From contig DASXEX010000059.1 in assembly GCA_036489905.1 (NCBI GenBank), forward strand, positions 1 through 12,984: a stretch of DNA of 12,984 nt, written 5' to 3'. Numbering within the stretch: position 1 is the first letter of the stretch; the number at the start of each line of letters is the position of its first letter. The position numbers were made by a program, and so were the translations under genes. Shown one piece after another: positions 5,627 through 12,501 of this stretch. This DNA is from JAICLK01 sp036489905 (lineage in GTDB: Bacteria; Patescibacteriota; Saccharimonadia; Saccharimonadales; UBA4665). The notes beneath the pieces are model-generated. The model made no database searches. It had not been told where the DNA came from and saw nothing but the letters and a program-made list of their open reading frames with translations.

Positions 5627-6364
5627 ATGGACAAACGATTTTGGGCAATTCTGGGAGTCATCGCCGTGATCGTGGTCGGCGCCATCTGGATTTCGGACAG
5701 AAAAGCGGGCGCGCCAACCAGCAACACGCCGCCGACAAATCACGTCGAAGGCACGAGCACGACCGGTGTTAAACTCGTCGAATACGGCGACTTCCAGTGT
5801 ATTTACTGCACGCAATATTATCCTATCGTGAAGCAAGTCGTTGCAGAGTACAGCAAGCAAATCTCGTTCCAGTTCCGTAACTTCCCGCTCACGCAGCTGC
5901 ACCCGAACGCCTTTGCCGGTGCACGAGCTGCCGAGGCCGCCGGGCTGCAAGGCAAATTCTGGCAAATGCACGACCTTTTGTACGATCAAGGCACGCTTTA
6001 CTACAATGACAATGCTTCAACGTGGGACACCGCCTCAGATCCTGAAGCAGATTTCGTACAATATGCCGGCCAGCTCGGCCTGAACGTCGCGCAGTTTAAG
6101 CAGGATTACGCCAGCGACAAGGTAAACAACCTTATCAATGCCGATGTCACTGCGGGTAGCAAACTGAACGTCACGGGCACGCCGGCGTTTTTCATCGGCG
6201 GCAAACAGATCCACCCGACTGAATCCATCGCAAGCTTCACCAAGCTCATCAATGCCGCGATCAAGCAAAAGGGCTTTACGCCAAAGCCGATCAGCACCGC
6301 GAGTACTTCAGCTTCGGCCACCAGCAGCACAAATGCTAGCACTGCGCCGCAAAGCAAGCAGTAA
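5627..6364 (+). CDS. Membrane-anchored DsbA-like thiol:disulfide oxidoreductase
   Basis: A 245-residue protein with one N-terminal membrane anchor (residues 5-22) and a DsbA/thioredoxin-4 type domain (about 48-215) outside the membrane. The active site is CIYC at Cys58-Cys61, in VEYGDFQCIYC, and the cis-proline is Pro186 in TGTPAFF. The inserted helical part (FWQMHDLLYDQ and following) is characteristic of the DsbA rather than plain thioredoxin fold. It probably forms or isomerises disulfides in exported proteins. A Ser/Thr/Ala-rich tail (residues 222-245) looks like a disordered extension. AAAGGAG lies 8 bases before the ATG, and a TATAAT box lies 23 bases upstream of the start. Confidence 0.92.
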   Translation: MDKRFWAILGVIAVIVVGAIWISDRKAGAPTSNTPPTNHVEGTSTTGVKLVEYGDFQCIYCTQYYPIVKQVVAEYSKQISFQFRNFPLTQLHPNAFAGARAAEAAGLQGKFWQMHDLLYDQGTLYYNDNASTWDTASDPEADFVQYAGQLGLNVAQFKQDYASDKVNNLINADVTAGSKLNVTGTPAFFIGGKQIHPTESIASFTKLINAAIKQKGFTPKPISTASTSASATSSTNASTAPQSKQ

Positions 6365-6425
6365 AATTCAATCTGCTAGAAGCCAGGCCTCTTGAAACCG
6401 GAATGGCAAGCTCACGAGGGCTAGT

Positions 6426-6518
6426 CTAATAGCTTAGAAACTGCTGCCAGGCCGGGCGGTGCACCTTCACCGCCACGCGCATCGGCTTGGACTCCAGAAA
6501 TTTTATTTTGATGGGCAT
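6426..6518 (-). CDS. Possible 30-residue basic peptide
   Basis: GGGAGG lies 6 bases before an ATG at 6516-6518, an excellent ribosome binding site. The 30-codon frame begins MPIKIKFLESK and ends HRPAWQQFLSY before TAG. It is basic with two short hydrophobic stretches and no Cys. No homologue is recognised and no promoter is clear. It lies opposite the downstream region of the DsbA-like gene. A perfect 7-base inverted repeat (GGCGGTG...CACCGCC, near 6456-6475) lies inside it. Confidence 0.35.
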   Translation of the reverse strand: MPIKIKFLESKPMRVAVKVHRPAWQQFLSY

Positions 6519-6531
6519 TTTTGTCCTCCCA

Positions 6532-6590
6532 GCGGAATTTTTTGCTCAAATCAAAAATCGCCGCCGTTTGTTTTTTATTTTTTGTTAATG
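6532..6590 (+). terminator. Likely rho-independent terminator, plus strand
   Basis: GCGG (6532-6535) plus ATTTTT (6537-6542) pairs with AAAAAT (6553-6558) plus CCGC (6561-6564), with a small internal mismatch and a 10-base loop. A T-rich run (6566-6584, interrupted only by G and A) follows. It would end transcripts from the DsbA-like gene about 170 bases after its stop. Confidence 0.5.
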
Positions 6591-6678
6591 TTTTTGTCTC
6601 ACTCGAGCGCTCTCGCAACGCCAGTAAAGTGCCTATAGTTTAGCAAAAGCGCTCCAAGCTTGTCAAACGTTTTGTAAC

Positions 6679-6756
6679 TTGACCAGGAATGGCGGCCTGT
6701 GGTAAATTCTATTACGTTTATGATATTGACACTGCATATGAGTAGCGTTGTATACT
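6679..6756 (+). promoter_or_regulatory. Candidate promoters of the ribonucleotide reductase operon
   Basis: Two candidates are seen. P1: TTGACC (6679-6684), 18-base spacer, TAAATT (6703-6708) with an upstream TGG. P2: TTGACA (6726-6731) with TATACT (6751-6756) at 19 bases, or the overlapping TGTATA at 17 bases. P2 has the better -35. Either one would give the nrd transcript a leader of about 280 bases or more. A close imperfect copy of the P1 -10 region (TGTGGTAAATTC, 6698-6709) recurs as TGTGGTAAAATTC at 6839-6851. Confidence 0.45.
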
Positions 6757-7041
6757 CAAAAGTAAGCGCTAGATATGGGTGCACTCACATCAAACGCCAA
6801 CCAGGTACTGAGGATCAGATCTCGGTTTATAGGGGCGATGTGGTAAAATTCACGGCTGTGCCGGCCGTAAAGTCGGATCGCCTGTTACCTAAAAGTTCTC
6901 GAGCAAGAAATTGGCGCCGGTAGGTTGTACCCACAAGCAAAAATCGCTTAATCCGCCTCGGGCGGTTCTTTAAACCAAAACACCAAGCAACGTGTCCGTC
7001 TATGTGAGGTAGAGGGATGCACAAAAATAGGAGGGTAATTC
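6757..7041 (+). promoter_or_regulatory. Long structured 5' leader of the nrd operon, riboswitch-like
   Basis: No gene is found here. Several hairpins can be drawn: GGCGAT (6834-6839) with ATCGCC (6877-6882), enclosing ACGGC (6852-6856) with GCCGT (6864-6868); AACC (6799-6802) with GGTT (6824-6827); and GGTA (6919-6922) with TACC (6928-6931). GTGCA and TCACAT (6779-6783, 6785-6790) could pair with TGCAC (7018-7022) and ATGTGA (7002-7007), closing the whole leader just before the AGGAGG site of nrdA. A terminator-like hairpin lies inside. I do not recognise a known riboswitch class: no B12 box, no purine, SAM or THF core. It could instead be a separate small RNA ending at the hairpin. Confidence 0.4.
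6953..6971 (+). terminator. Attenuator-like hairpin in the nrd leader
   Basis: CCGCC (6953-6957), TCG loop, GGCGG (6961-6965), then TTCTTT. The stem is short but all G-C and the T-run is broken by one C. It stands 70 bases before the nrdA start, where it could either end a small RNA or attenuate the operon. Confidence 0.45.
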
Positions 7042-9429
7042 ATGGATGACATCCACGTCGTTAAGCGCGATGGCTCGCGTGAGCCGTTTGATGCTAACAA
7101 AATTAATTTGGCACTGGTGAAAGCCAGCGAGGGACTGCCTGACCAAGTTGCCAAAGTGGCGCAGATCGCGACTGAAGTGCAGCTGACGCTCTTTGATGGC
7201 ATTACGACCGAACAACTTGACGAGGCAGTTATTCAGGCAACGCTGCAGAACATCAAAGACGATCCGGACTTTGACACCATCGCCGCCCGGCTCCAGCTCA
7301 AAAACGATTATAAAAACGTTCTGGGTGATTACAAAACCAACGAAGACCTCAGAAAGCTGCATGTTAAGCACTTCCTGCCCTACCTGAAGCAGGGTATCAA
7401 AGATGGCCTCTTGGACGCCCGCATGGTCGACCCTGAAGTATTCGATCACAAAAAGCTGGCCGCGGCACTTGATCCGGAGCGGGACAATTTAATGCGGTAC
7501 TTAGGTGTGGTCACCCGGCGTAACCGCTACAGCTTACGCAGAAACAACGGCAATCCTATCGAAGTACCGCAGTACACGGCAATGCGCATTGCCATGGGTC
7601 TTAGCTTGTGCGAAAAGAATCCGACCAAGATCGCACTAGACTTCTATGAGCAGATCTCAAAACTGGACGCCAACCCGGCCGGGAGTACGCGCATCAATGC
7701 CGGAGGTTCATTCCCCCAGCTGAGCAACTGCTTTCTGTTCGACATAGAAGACGACATGGAAGCAATTGCCCGCGGTATTCGCGACACTATGTGGATTGCT
7801 AAGGGCACCGGCGGCATAGGTATTGGTGTCACTAAGCTGCGGGCAGCAGGCAGTCCAGTCAAGACAACCAACACCGAGAGCACGGGACCAATCCCATTCA
7901 TTAAAATGCTCGATACCGCATTGTTTGCCGTTAGTCGCAAAGGTAAAAAACAAGGTGCAGCTGCCATTTTTATGGAAAACTGGCACCTAAACTTTCCGCA
8001 ATTTTTAGACCTCAAACAGAATTCAGGCGATCCATACCTACGTACCCGTATCGCTAATACTGCCGTGTATTTAAGTGATGAATTTATGAAGCGGGTTGAG
8101 AAAGATCAGGATTGGTATTTATTCGACCCGGCCGAAACACCTGACTTGATCGAACTCTACGGCCACGAGTTTAGTGCCCGCTACGCCGAGTATGTCAAAA
8201 AAGCGCAGGCCGGTGAGCTGCGCGACTTCGGTAAAATTCCTGCCCGTGAACAATTCCGGCAAATTCTGACAATATTGCAGGCAACGAGCCACCCATGGCT
8301 GACCTGGAAAGATACTATTAATGTCCGCGCCCTCAACAACAATACCGGCACTATTCATCACTCTAACCTGTGCACCGAAATCACCCTGCCCCAAGACAAG
8401 GACAACACGGCAGTATGCAACCTGTCGAGCGTTAACTTGTCCGTACACCTGCGTGCCGACAAAACCTGGGACTGGAGCCGTTTGGAGCGTGCCGTCCGCA
8501 GCTCGGTACGACAGCTGGATAATTTATGTAGCCTGACCAGTACGCCCATCCCGCAAGCTATGAATTCCAACTTGCAAAACCGGGCAGTTGGCCTGGGCGT
8601 AATGGGCTTTTCCGATGTGATTGAAAAATTGGGCTACAGCTATGAATCCGAGGACGCTTATGCGCTCATCGATCAGTTGCTAGAGTTCATCAGTTACCAC
8701 GCCATCGACACCAGCGCCGATTTGGCGGCAGAGCGTGGCAGTTACCCCAACTTTAAGGGCAGCGGCTGGAGCAAAGGAATATTGCCCATTGATACGCTCG
8801 ATACGTTAGAAAAAGATCGCAAGGTCAAGGTAACGGTCAGCCGGACGCACAAGCTGGACTGGGAAGCATTGCGAGTCAAAGTCAGAAAAGGCATGCGCAA
8901 CGCCACACTCATGGCGATCGCCCCGACCGCCAACAATGCGCACGTATCCGGCACCACACCAGGCATCGATCCGCAGTTCAGTCAGATATTCAGCCGCGCT
9001 ACCCTCAACGGCAAGTTTTTGGAGGTAAATGTAAACCTAGTAAACGACCTGAAAAAACTGGGTCTATGGGACGAAGTAAAAGAAGATGTGCTGCGTTTGC
9101 AGGGCGACCTTACCGACATTCCGGCTATCCCGCAAAAACTTAAAGACATTTACAAAACCAGCTTCCAGCTCAGCCCGTATGCGTTCATTGAGGTTGCCGC
9201 TCGGGCGCAGAAATGGGTCGACCAAGCCATCAGCCGCAACATGTACCTGGAAACCCGCGACCCCGAAGAATATATGGAAATCTACAGCACGGCCTGGAAA
9301 AAAGGCCTAAAGACCACCTACTACCTCCACGTTAAACCGCGGCACCAAGCCGAACAAAGCACGATCAAAGTAAATAAAGCCGCCGGACTGGGTTCTAAAA
9401 AGGTCGGGTTTGGTTTTGCGAAAGTGTAA
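7042..9429 (+). CDS. nrdA: Class I ribonucleotide reductase large subunit, without its C-terminal redox tail
   Basis: Catalytic alpha subunit, 795 residues, reducing ribonucleotides to deoxyribonucleotides in the cytoplasm with NrdB. Residues 3-95 are an ATP-cone (VVKRDGSREPFDANKI), the allosteric on/off site. The barrel has Cys230 (LSNC), Asn442-Cys444-Glu446 (SNLCTE, the thiyl radical site) and Cys459 (AVCNLS); Cys230 and Cys459 form the substrate-reducing pair. Tyr760-Tyr761 (KTTYYLH) are the radical-transfer tyrosines of class I. The family normally ends with a flexible tail holding two cysteines that re-reduce the active site. Here no Cys occurs after residue 496, and the protein ends GFGFAKV at TAA. 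The tail is in the next gene, in the same frame. AGGAGGG precedes the ATG. First gene of the operon. Confidence 0.97.
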   Translation: MDDIHVVKRDGSREPFDANKINLALVKASEGLPDQVAKVAQIATEVQLTLFDGITTEQLDEAVIQATLQNIKDDPDFDTIAARLQLKNDYKNVLGDYKTNEDLRKLHVKHFLPYLKQGIKDGLLDARMVDPEVFDHKKLAAALDPERDNLMRYLGVVTRRNRYSLRRNNGNPIEVPQYTAMRIAMGLSLCEKNPTKIALDFYEQISKLDANPAGSTRINAGGSFPQLSNCFLFDIEDDMEAIARGIRDTMWIAKGTGGIGIGVTKLRAAGSPVKTTNTESTGPIPFIKMLDTALFAVSRKGKKQGAAAIFMENWHLNFPQFLDLKQNSGDPYLRTRIANTAVYLSDEFMKRVEKDQDWYLFDPAETPDLIELYGHEFSARYAEYVKKAQAGELRDFGKIPAREQFRQILTILQATSHPWLTWKDTINVRALNNNTGTIHHSNLCTEITLPQDKDNTAVCNLSSVNLSVHLRADKTWDWSRLERAVRSSVRQLDNLCSLTSTPIPQAMNSNLQNRAVGLGVMGFSDVIEKLGYSYESEDAYALIDQLLEFISYHAIDTSADLAAERGSYPNFKGSGWSKGILPIDTLDTLEKDRKVKVTVSRTHKLDWEALRVKVRKGMRNATLMAIAPTANNAHVSGTTPGIDPQFSQIFSRATLNGKFLEVNVNLVNDLKKLGLWDEVKEDVLRLQGDLTDIPAIPQKLKDIYKTSFQLSPYAFIEVAARAQKWVDQAISRNMYLETRDPEEYMEIYSTAWKKGLKTTYYLHVKPRHQAEQSTIKVNKAAGLGSKKVGFGFAKV

Positions 9430-9444
9430 GGAAGGAGAAAAATA

Positions 9445-9654
9445 ATGGGACAAAATTCACAAAAAGTCGACGATATTATGGCAGGCGCGCAGACCGTCAG
9501 CGCCGGCGACTCGGACGCGGATATGATCGCCAAATTAAACGAAATTGCTTTGAAAGTCGCTGAGGCCCAAGGCAAAAGATCATCACAGACTAACAATTCT
9601 ATAAACATAGACGCAGATCCGATGGATGAGTTGGGCTGCGAGGGCTGTCAGTAG
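9445..9654 (+). CDS. Detached NrdA C-terminal redox tail (CEGC) as a separate small protein
   Basis: A 69-residue acidic protein ending DPMDELGCEGCQ, with Cys65 and Cys68 as its only cysteines. A C-x-x-C-Q ending of this kind is the end of many class I NrdA proteins, where it carries electrons from thioredoxin or glutaredoxin to the active site. The upstream NrdA lacks exactly this part. The gene is in the same frame as nrdA, separated only by TAA and five codons, and has its own AAGGAG site 7 bases before ATG. Residues 20-43 (DSDADMIAKLNEIALKVAEA) probably form a helix that could dock on NrdA. Its TAG stop is part of the nrdB ribosome binding site (TAGGAGG). Expected to work in trans, or to be joined to NrdA by stop read-through. 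The role is inferred. Confidence 0.75.
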   Translation: MGQNSQKVDDIMAGAQTVSAGDSDADMIAKLNEIALKVAEAQGKRSSQTNNSINIDADPMDELGCEGCQ

Positions 9655-9662
9655 GAGGCATT

Positions 9663-10670
9663 ATGACAAAAATACTTGGAACCGGCATACAAGATGGTTT
9701 ACTGCTCAAACCAGTTCACTACGATTGGGCCATGGATCTCTACAACCAAGCAGTGGCAAACACCTGGTTTCCGAATGAAATTCAGCTCGGCCAAGACCTT
9801 GCGGACTGGAAAAAAATGAGCGACGAGGAGCGTCACGCCATTACGTTCCTGATGAGCTACTTTAACCCAAATGAATTGCTCGTGAATAAAGCGCTGGCAT
9901 TCGGTGTATACCCTTACGTCAATGCCGCGGAGTGTCACCTCTACCTTGCCAAGCAAATGTGGGAAGAAGCCAATCACTGCATGGCCTTTGAGTACGTGCT
10001 GGAAACATTCCCGATCGACCGCACGGTGGCCTACGAAGCGCACGTCGAAACGCCGTCGATGGCTCGCAAGGAAGCGTTTGAGACGAAGTTCATTAAGCGC
10101 ATGACCGAGGACGCGCTCGACATTACGACGACCGAAGGCAAGAAAGATTTTATCCGTAATCTGATCGCCTACAATATTATTCTTGAAGGTATCTGGTTCT
10201 ACAGCGGCTTCATGGTGGCTTTGAACTTCCGGCAGCGTAATCTGCTGCGCAACTTTGCTAGTCTAATCGACTGGGTCGTTCGCGATGAAAGCCTGCACCT
10301 CAAGTTTGGTATCAACCTGATTTTGACAGTGCTGGAAGAAAACGAGGATCTGCAAACAGCTGAATTTGCCGATGAAATCAAGCAAATGATTCTTGATGGC
10401 GTTGAGATGGAAGAGCAGTACAACAAAGACTTGCTGCCAAACGGTATCTTGGGTCTAAATGCCGACTACATTAACCAATACGTGAAATATCTGGCTGATC
10501 GCCGGCTCGAAGAACTTGGTTTTGGCACTCACTACAAAGTTAGTAACCCCGCCAAATGGATGGCGACCGCCAACGACACATTTGAACTCGTAAACTTCTT
10601 TGAAGCTACCAATACCAGCTATGAGGTGAATGCGGGCAACAATACTGCGAAAAAAAAGAAGGATGCATAA
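9663..10670 (+). CDS. nrdB: Ribonucleotide reductase small subunit, class Ic-like (Mn/Fe, no radical tyrosine)
   Basis: A 335-residue ferritin-like subunit that makes the oxidant starting catalysis in NrdA. The metal ligands are Glu71 (NPNELL), Glu102 and His105 (WEEANH), Glu175 (IILEG), Glu209 and His212 (RDESLHL). The position four after His105, the radical tyrosine of class Ia/Ib, is Phe109 (HCMAF). As I recall the Chlamydia trachomatis class Ic protein (Glu89, Glu120, His123, Phe127, Glu193, Glu227, His230), all spacings are identical. This suggests a Mn(IV)/Fe(III) cofactor in place of a tyrosyl radical. Tyr320 near the C-terminus is the likely radical-relay residue, in the tail that binds NrdA. 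A Lys-rich end follows. It overlaps nrdH by one base (TAATG). Confidence 0.95.
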   Translation: MTKILGTGIQDGLLLKPVHYDWAMDLYNQAVANTWFPNEIQLGQDLADWKKMSDEERHAITFLMSYFNPNELLVNKALAFGVYPYVNAAECHLYLAKQMWEEANHCMAFEYVLETFPIDRTVAYEAHVETPSMARKEAFETKFIKRMTEDALDITTTEGKKDFIRNLIAYNIILEGIWFYSGFMVALNFRQRNLLRNFASLIDWVVRDESLHLKFGINLILTVLEENEDLQTAEFADEIKQMILDGVEMEEQYNKDLLPNGILGLNADYINQYVKYLADRRLEELGFGTHYKVSNPAKWMATANDTFELVNFFEATNTSYEVNAGNNTAKKKKDA

Positions 10671-10915
10671 TGTCGACGATTACTGTCTACACCAGAACGG
10701 CTTGCCCGTACTGCGAGCTGGTCAAGAAATTCCTTGATGCGAAAGGTGCAAACTATACGACTATAAATATGGAAGAGACGCCGAACGCCATGCAAGAAGT
10801 CTTGTCTGCGACGGGTCGAACGATCGCGCCGACGACTATCATTGAAAAAGTCGATGGTACGAAAGAGATCGTTGTTGGGTTTAATTTAGGAAAAATCGCC
10901 CCGGCGATTGCTTAA
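10670..10915 (+). CDS. nrdH: NrdH/glutaredoxin-like reductant
   Basis: An 81-residue single-domain glutaredoxin fold with the redox site Cys12-Pro-Tyr-Cys15 and the cis-proline at Pro54 (IAPTTII). CPYC is the classical glutaredoxin site. The length and position next to nrdB suit NrdH, the electron donor of ribonucleotide reductase. Its direct substrate here would be the CEGC pair of the detached tail protein. NrdH proper is reduced by thioredoxin reductase and glutaredoxin by glutathione; which applies cannot be told. The ATG overlaps the nrdB stop, so translation is coupled. The typical NrdH C-terminal 'GFRP' motif is replaced by GFNLGKIAPA. Confidence 0.88.
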   Translation: MSTITVYTRTACPYCELVKKFLDAKGANYTTINMEETPNAMQEVLSATGRTIAPTTIIEKVDGTKEIVVGFNLGKIAPAIA

Positions 10916-10932
10916 GCGATGAGGAATAGATC

Positions 10933-11055
10933 ATGAGAACCAGACAATACACCGATGTTCAGGACAACTACGCTCCAAGCGGCAAAGAAGTGATTGCCGT
11001 CTACGGCGGCATGTTCGGTCTGGCCATACTAATACTGGTCTTGCGTCTGTCTTAG
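10933..11055 (+). CDS. 40-residue single-pass membrane peptide
   Basis: GAGGAA lies 6 bases before an ATG at 10933. The protein has a hydrophilic N-terminal half (MRTRQYTDVQDNYAPSGKE) and one membrane helix from about residue 20 to 37 (VIAVYGGMFGLAILILVLRL), ending RLS. It is not recognised. It stands 17 bases after nrdH and 42 before mntH on the same strand, so it is most likely co-transcribed. The position suggests a helper of the transporter or a membrane tether, which is inference. Confidence 0.6.
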   Translation: MRTRQYTDVQDNYAPSGKEVIAVYGGMFGLAILILVLRLS

Positions 11056-11097
11056 GGCGGCGGGCGGCGAATTTGGTTACGAGGGGCGATACAGCAG

Positions 11098-12396
11098 ATG
11101 AGCGCATTACGAAGTCTCGGCGAAGTACACCGCTCGATTACCGTCCCGGATAGCTCGGCTTCGTTTTTCAAAAAACTTCTAGCCTTTTCCGGGCCCGGCT
11201 ACTTAGTAGCTGTCGGCTATATGGATCCCGGCAACTGGGCAACCGATCTTGCCGGTGGGGCGAAGTACGGCTACTTATTGCTGTTCGTGGTGCTGATATC
11301 GAGTGTCTTTGCCATGTTTTTGCAGCACTTGGCAATCAAGCTCGGCATTGTAACTGGGCGGGACTTGGCGCAAATTTGCCACGACACGTTCCCGAAAGCT
11401 TTCAACGTCTTTCTCTGGTTAATGGCCGAGGTCATGATCATTGCCTGTGATCTGGCAGAAGTTATCGGTACGGCCATCGGTTTGCAACTCTTGTTCCATG
11501 TCCCGTTGCCGATAGGCGTTATCGTAACCGCCCTTGATGTGCTGTTGCTCTTAGCGTTACAACGGGTTGGCTTTCGCTATCTTGAAGCCTTGGTAATCGG
11601 CCTGATAGGCACCGTCGTATTGTGTTTCGGGTTGGAGATTATCTTTTCAGCGCCTGCGCTGGCACCGCTGCTTAAAGGATTCTTGCCAACAACTCAGCTT
11701 TTCACCAATCGAGATCTGTTATTTATCGCCGTCGGCATCATCGGCGCAACCGTCATGCCGCATAATCTCTATTTGCACTCGTCGGTGGTGCAAACCCGCG
11801 CCCATCCGCGAACGGATACCGGTAAGCGGGAGGCCATCAAGTTTGCGACCATAGACTCGACGGGAGCATTGACCATTGCTTTCCTGGTCAACGCCGCCAT
11901 CCTGATCGTGGCGGCCGCTACGTTCCATTTCAGCGGCCATCAAGACGTTGCTAACATTAACTCGGCCTATAAATTACTGGTGCCGCTGTTGGGAGTCGGT
12001 GTCGCTGGTACGCTCTTTGGCGTGGCGCTGCTGGCTTCCGGTCAGAACTCGACCATCACGGCCACACTGGCCGGGCAGATTATTCTCGAAGGCTTCTTGC
12101 AAGTTCGGATCAGGCCATGGCTCAGGCGTTTGATCACTAGAGTATTGGCAATTGTTCCAGCGGCTACCATCGTGCTGCTCCGAGGCAGCTCCGGACTCGC
12201 CAGCCTGCTTATTTTCAGCCAGGTAATCTTGAGCATGCAGCTGCCGTTTGCGGTCGTTCCACTCGTTATACAAACCAACAGCAAAAAACGAATGGGTGTA
12301 TTCGCCAATAGCACTGGCGCAAAAGTAACGATGTTTGCCATTGCCGGTATCTTAACCGGCCTCAACGTCTGGCTGATAATCGCCTCCGTAGCTTAA
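11098..12396 (+). CDS. mntH: Nramp-family manganese transporter
   Basis: A 432-residue proton-coupled Mn2+ (or Fe2+) importer of the inner membrane with about eleven hydrophobic segments. The two unwound metal-binding helices are intact: Asp43-Pro-Gly-Asn46 in helix 1 (GYMDPGNWATD) and Ala217-x-x-Met220-Pro-His-Asn223 in helix 6 (GATVMPHNLYLHSS). The conserved VVQTR follows helix 6. The length is normal for the family. GAGGGG lies about 12 bases before the ATG, somewhat far. As last gene after nrdA-tail-nrdB-nrdH it could supply Mn for the class Ic-like NrdB. No MntR or Fur box is recognised upstream of it, and no clear terminator follows. Confidence 0.93.
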   Translation: MSALRSLGEVHRSITVPDSSASFFKKLLAFSGPGYLVAVGYMDPGNWATDLAGGAKYGYLLLFVVLISSVFAMFLQHLAIKLGIVTGRDLAQICHDTFPKAFNVFLWLMAEVMIIACDLAEVIGTAIGLQLLFHVPLPIGVIVTALDVLLLLALQRVGFRYLEALVIGLIGTVVLCFGLEIIFSAPALAPLLKGFLPTTQLFTNRDLLFIAVGIIGATVMPHNLYLHSSVVQTRAHPRTDTGKREAIKFATIDSTGALTIAFLVNAAILIVAAATFHFSGHQDVANINSAYKLLVPLLGVGVAGTLFGVALLASGQNSTITATLAGQIILEGFLQVRIRPWLRRLITRVLAIVPAATIVLLRGSSGLASLLIFSQVILSMQLPFAVVPLVIQTNSKKRMGVFANSTGAKVTMFAIAGILTGLNVWLIIASVA

Positions 12397-12501
12397 AATT
12401 GAGAATAAGGACAGTGCCATCCAGCAGTTCACCATTCGAATGACGTGCTTGGATTTAGCTGTTGTTGCTGGCCGTGTGAAGTGGAAAGAGTTCAGCTCCT
12501 A

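Noticed and set aside
6664..6673. CAAACGTTTT shared with the vapB operator region (2285-2294)
   Set aside because: A 10-base, partly self-complementary match with no inverted repeat of the vapB kind around it; chance is likely.
6729..6780. NrdR-box-like sequences upstream of nrdA (ACACTGCATATGAGT and CGCTAGATATGGGTG)
   Set aside because: Each matches only about nine positions of the NrdR consensus and they are 37 bases apart, not the 21 or 31-32 bases expected for paired boxes on the same DNA face.
6757..7041. Known RNA in the nrd leader: cobalamin riboswitch, tmRNA, RNase P RNA, SRP RNA or a tRNA (GGTTCTTTAAACC looks slightly like a T-arm)
   Set aside because: No GCCACTG B12 box, no tmRNA acceptor or CCA end, no RNase P or SRP core motifs, and no acceptor or anticodon stem around the T-arm-like piece.
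9421..9447. Frameshift explaining the nrdA/tail separation
   Set aside because: nrdA and the tail gene are in the same frame; only one TAA stands between them, so no shift is needed.
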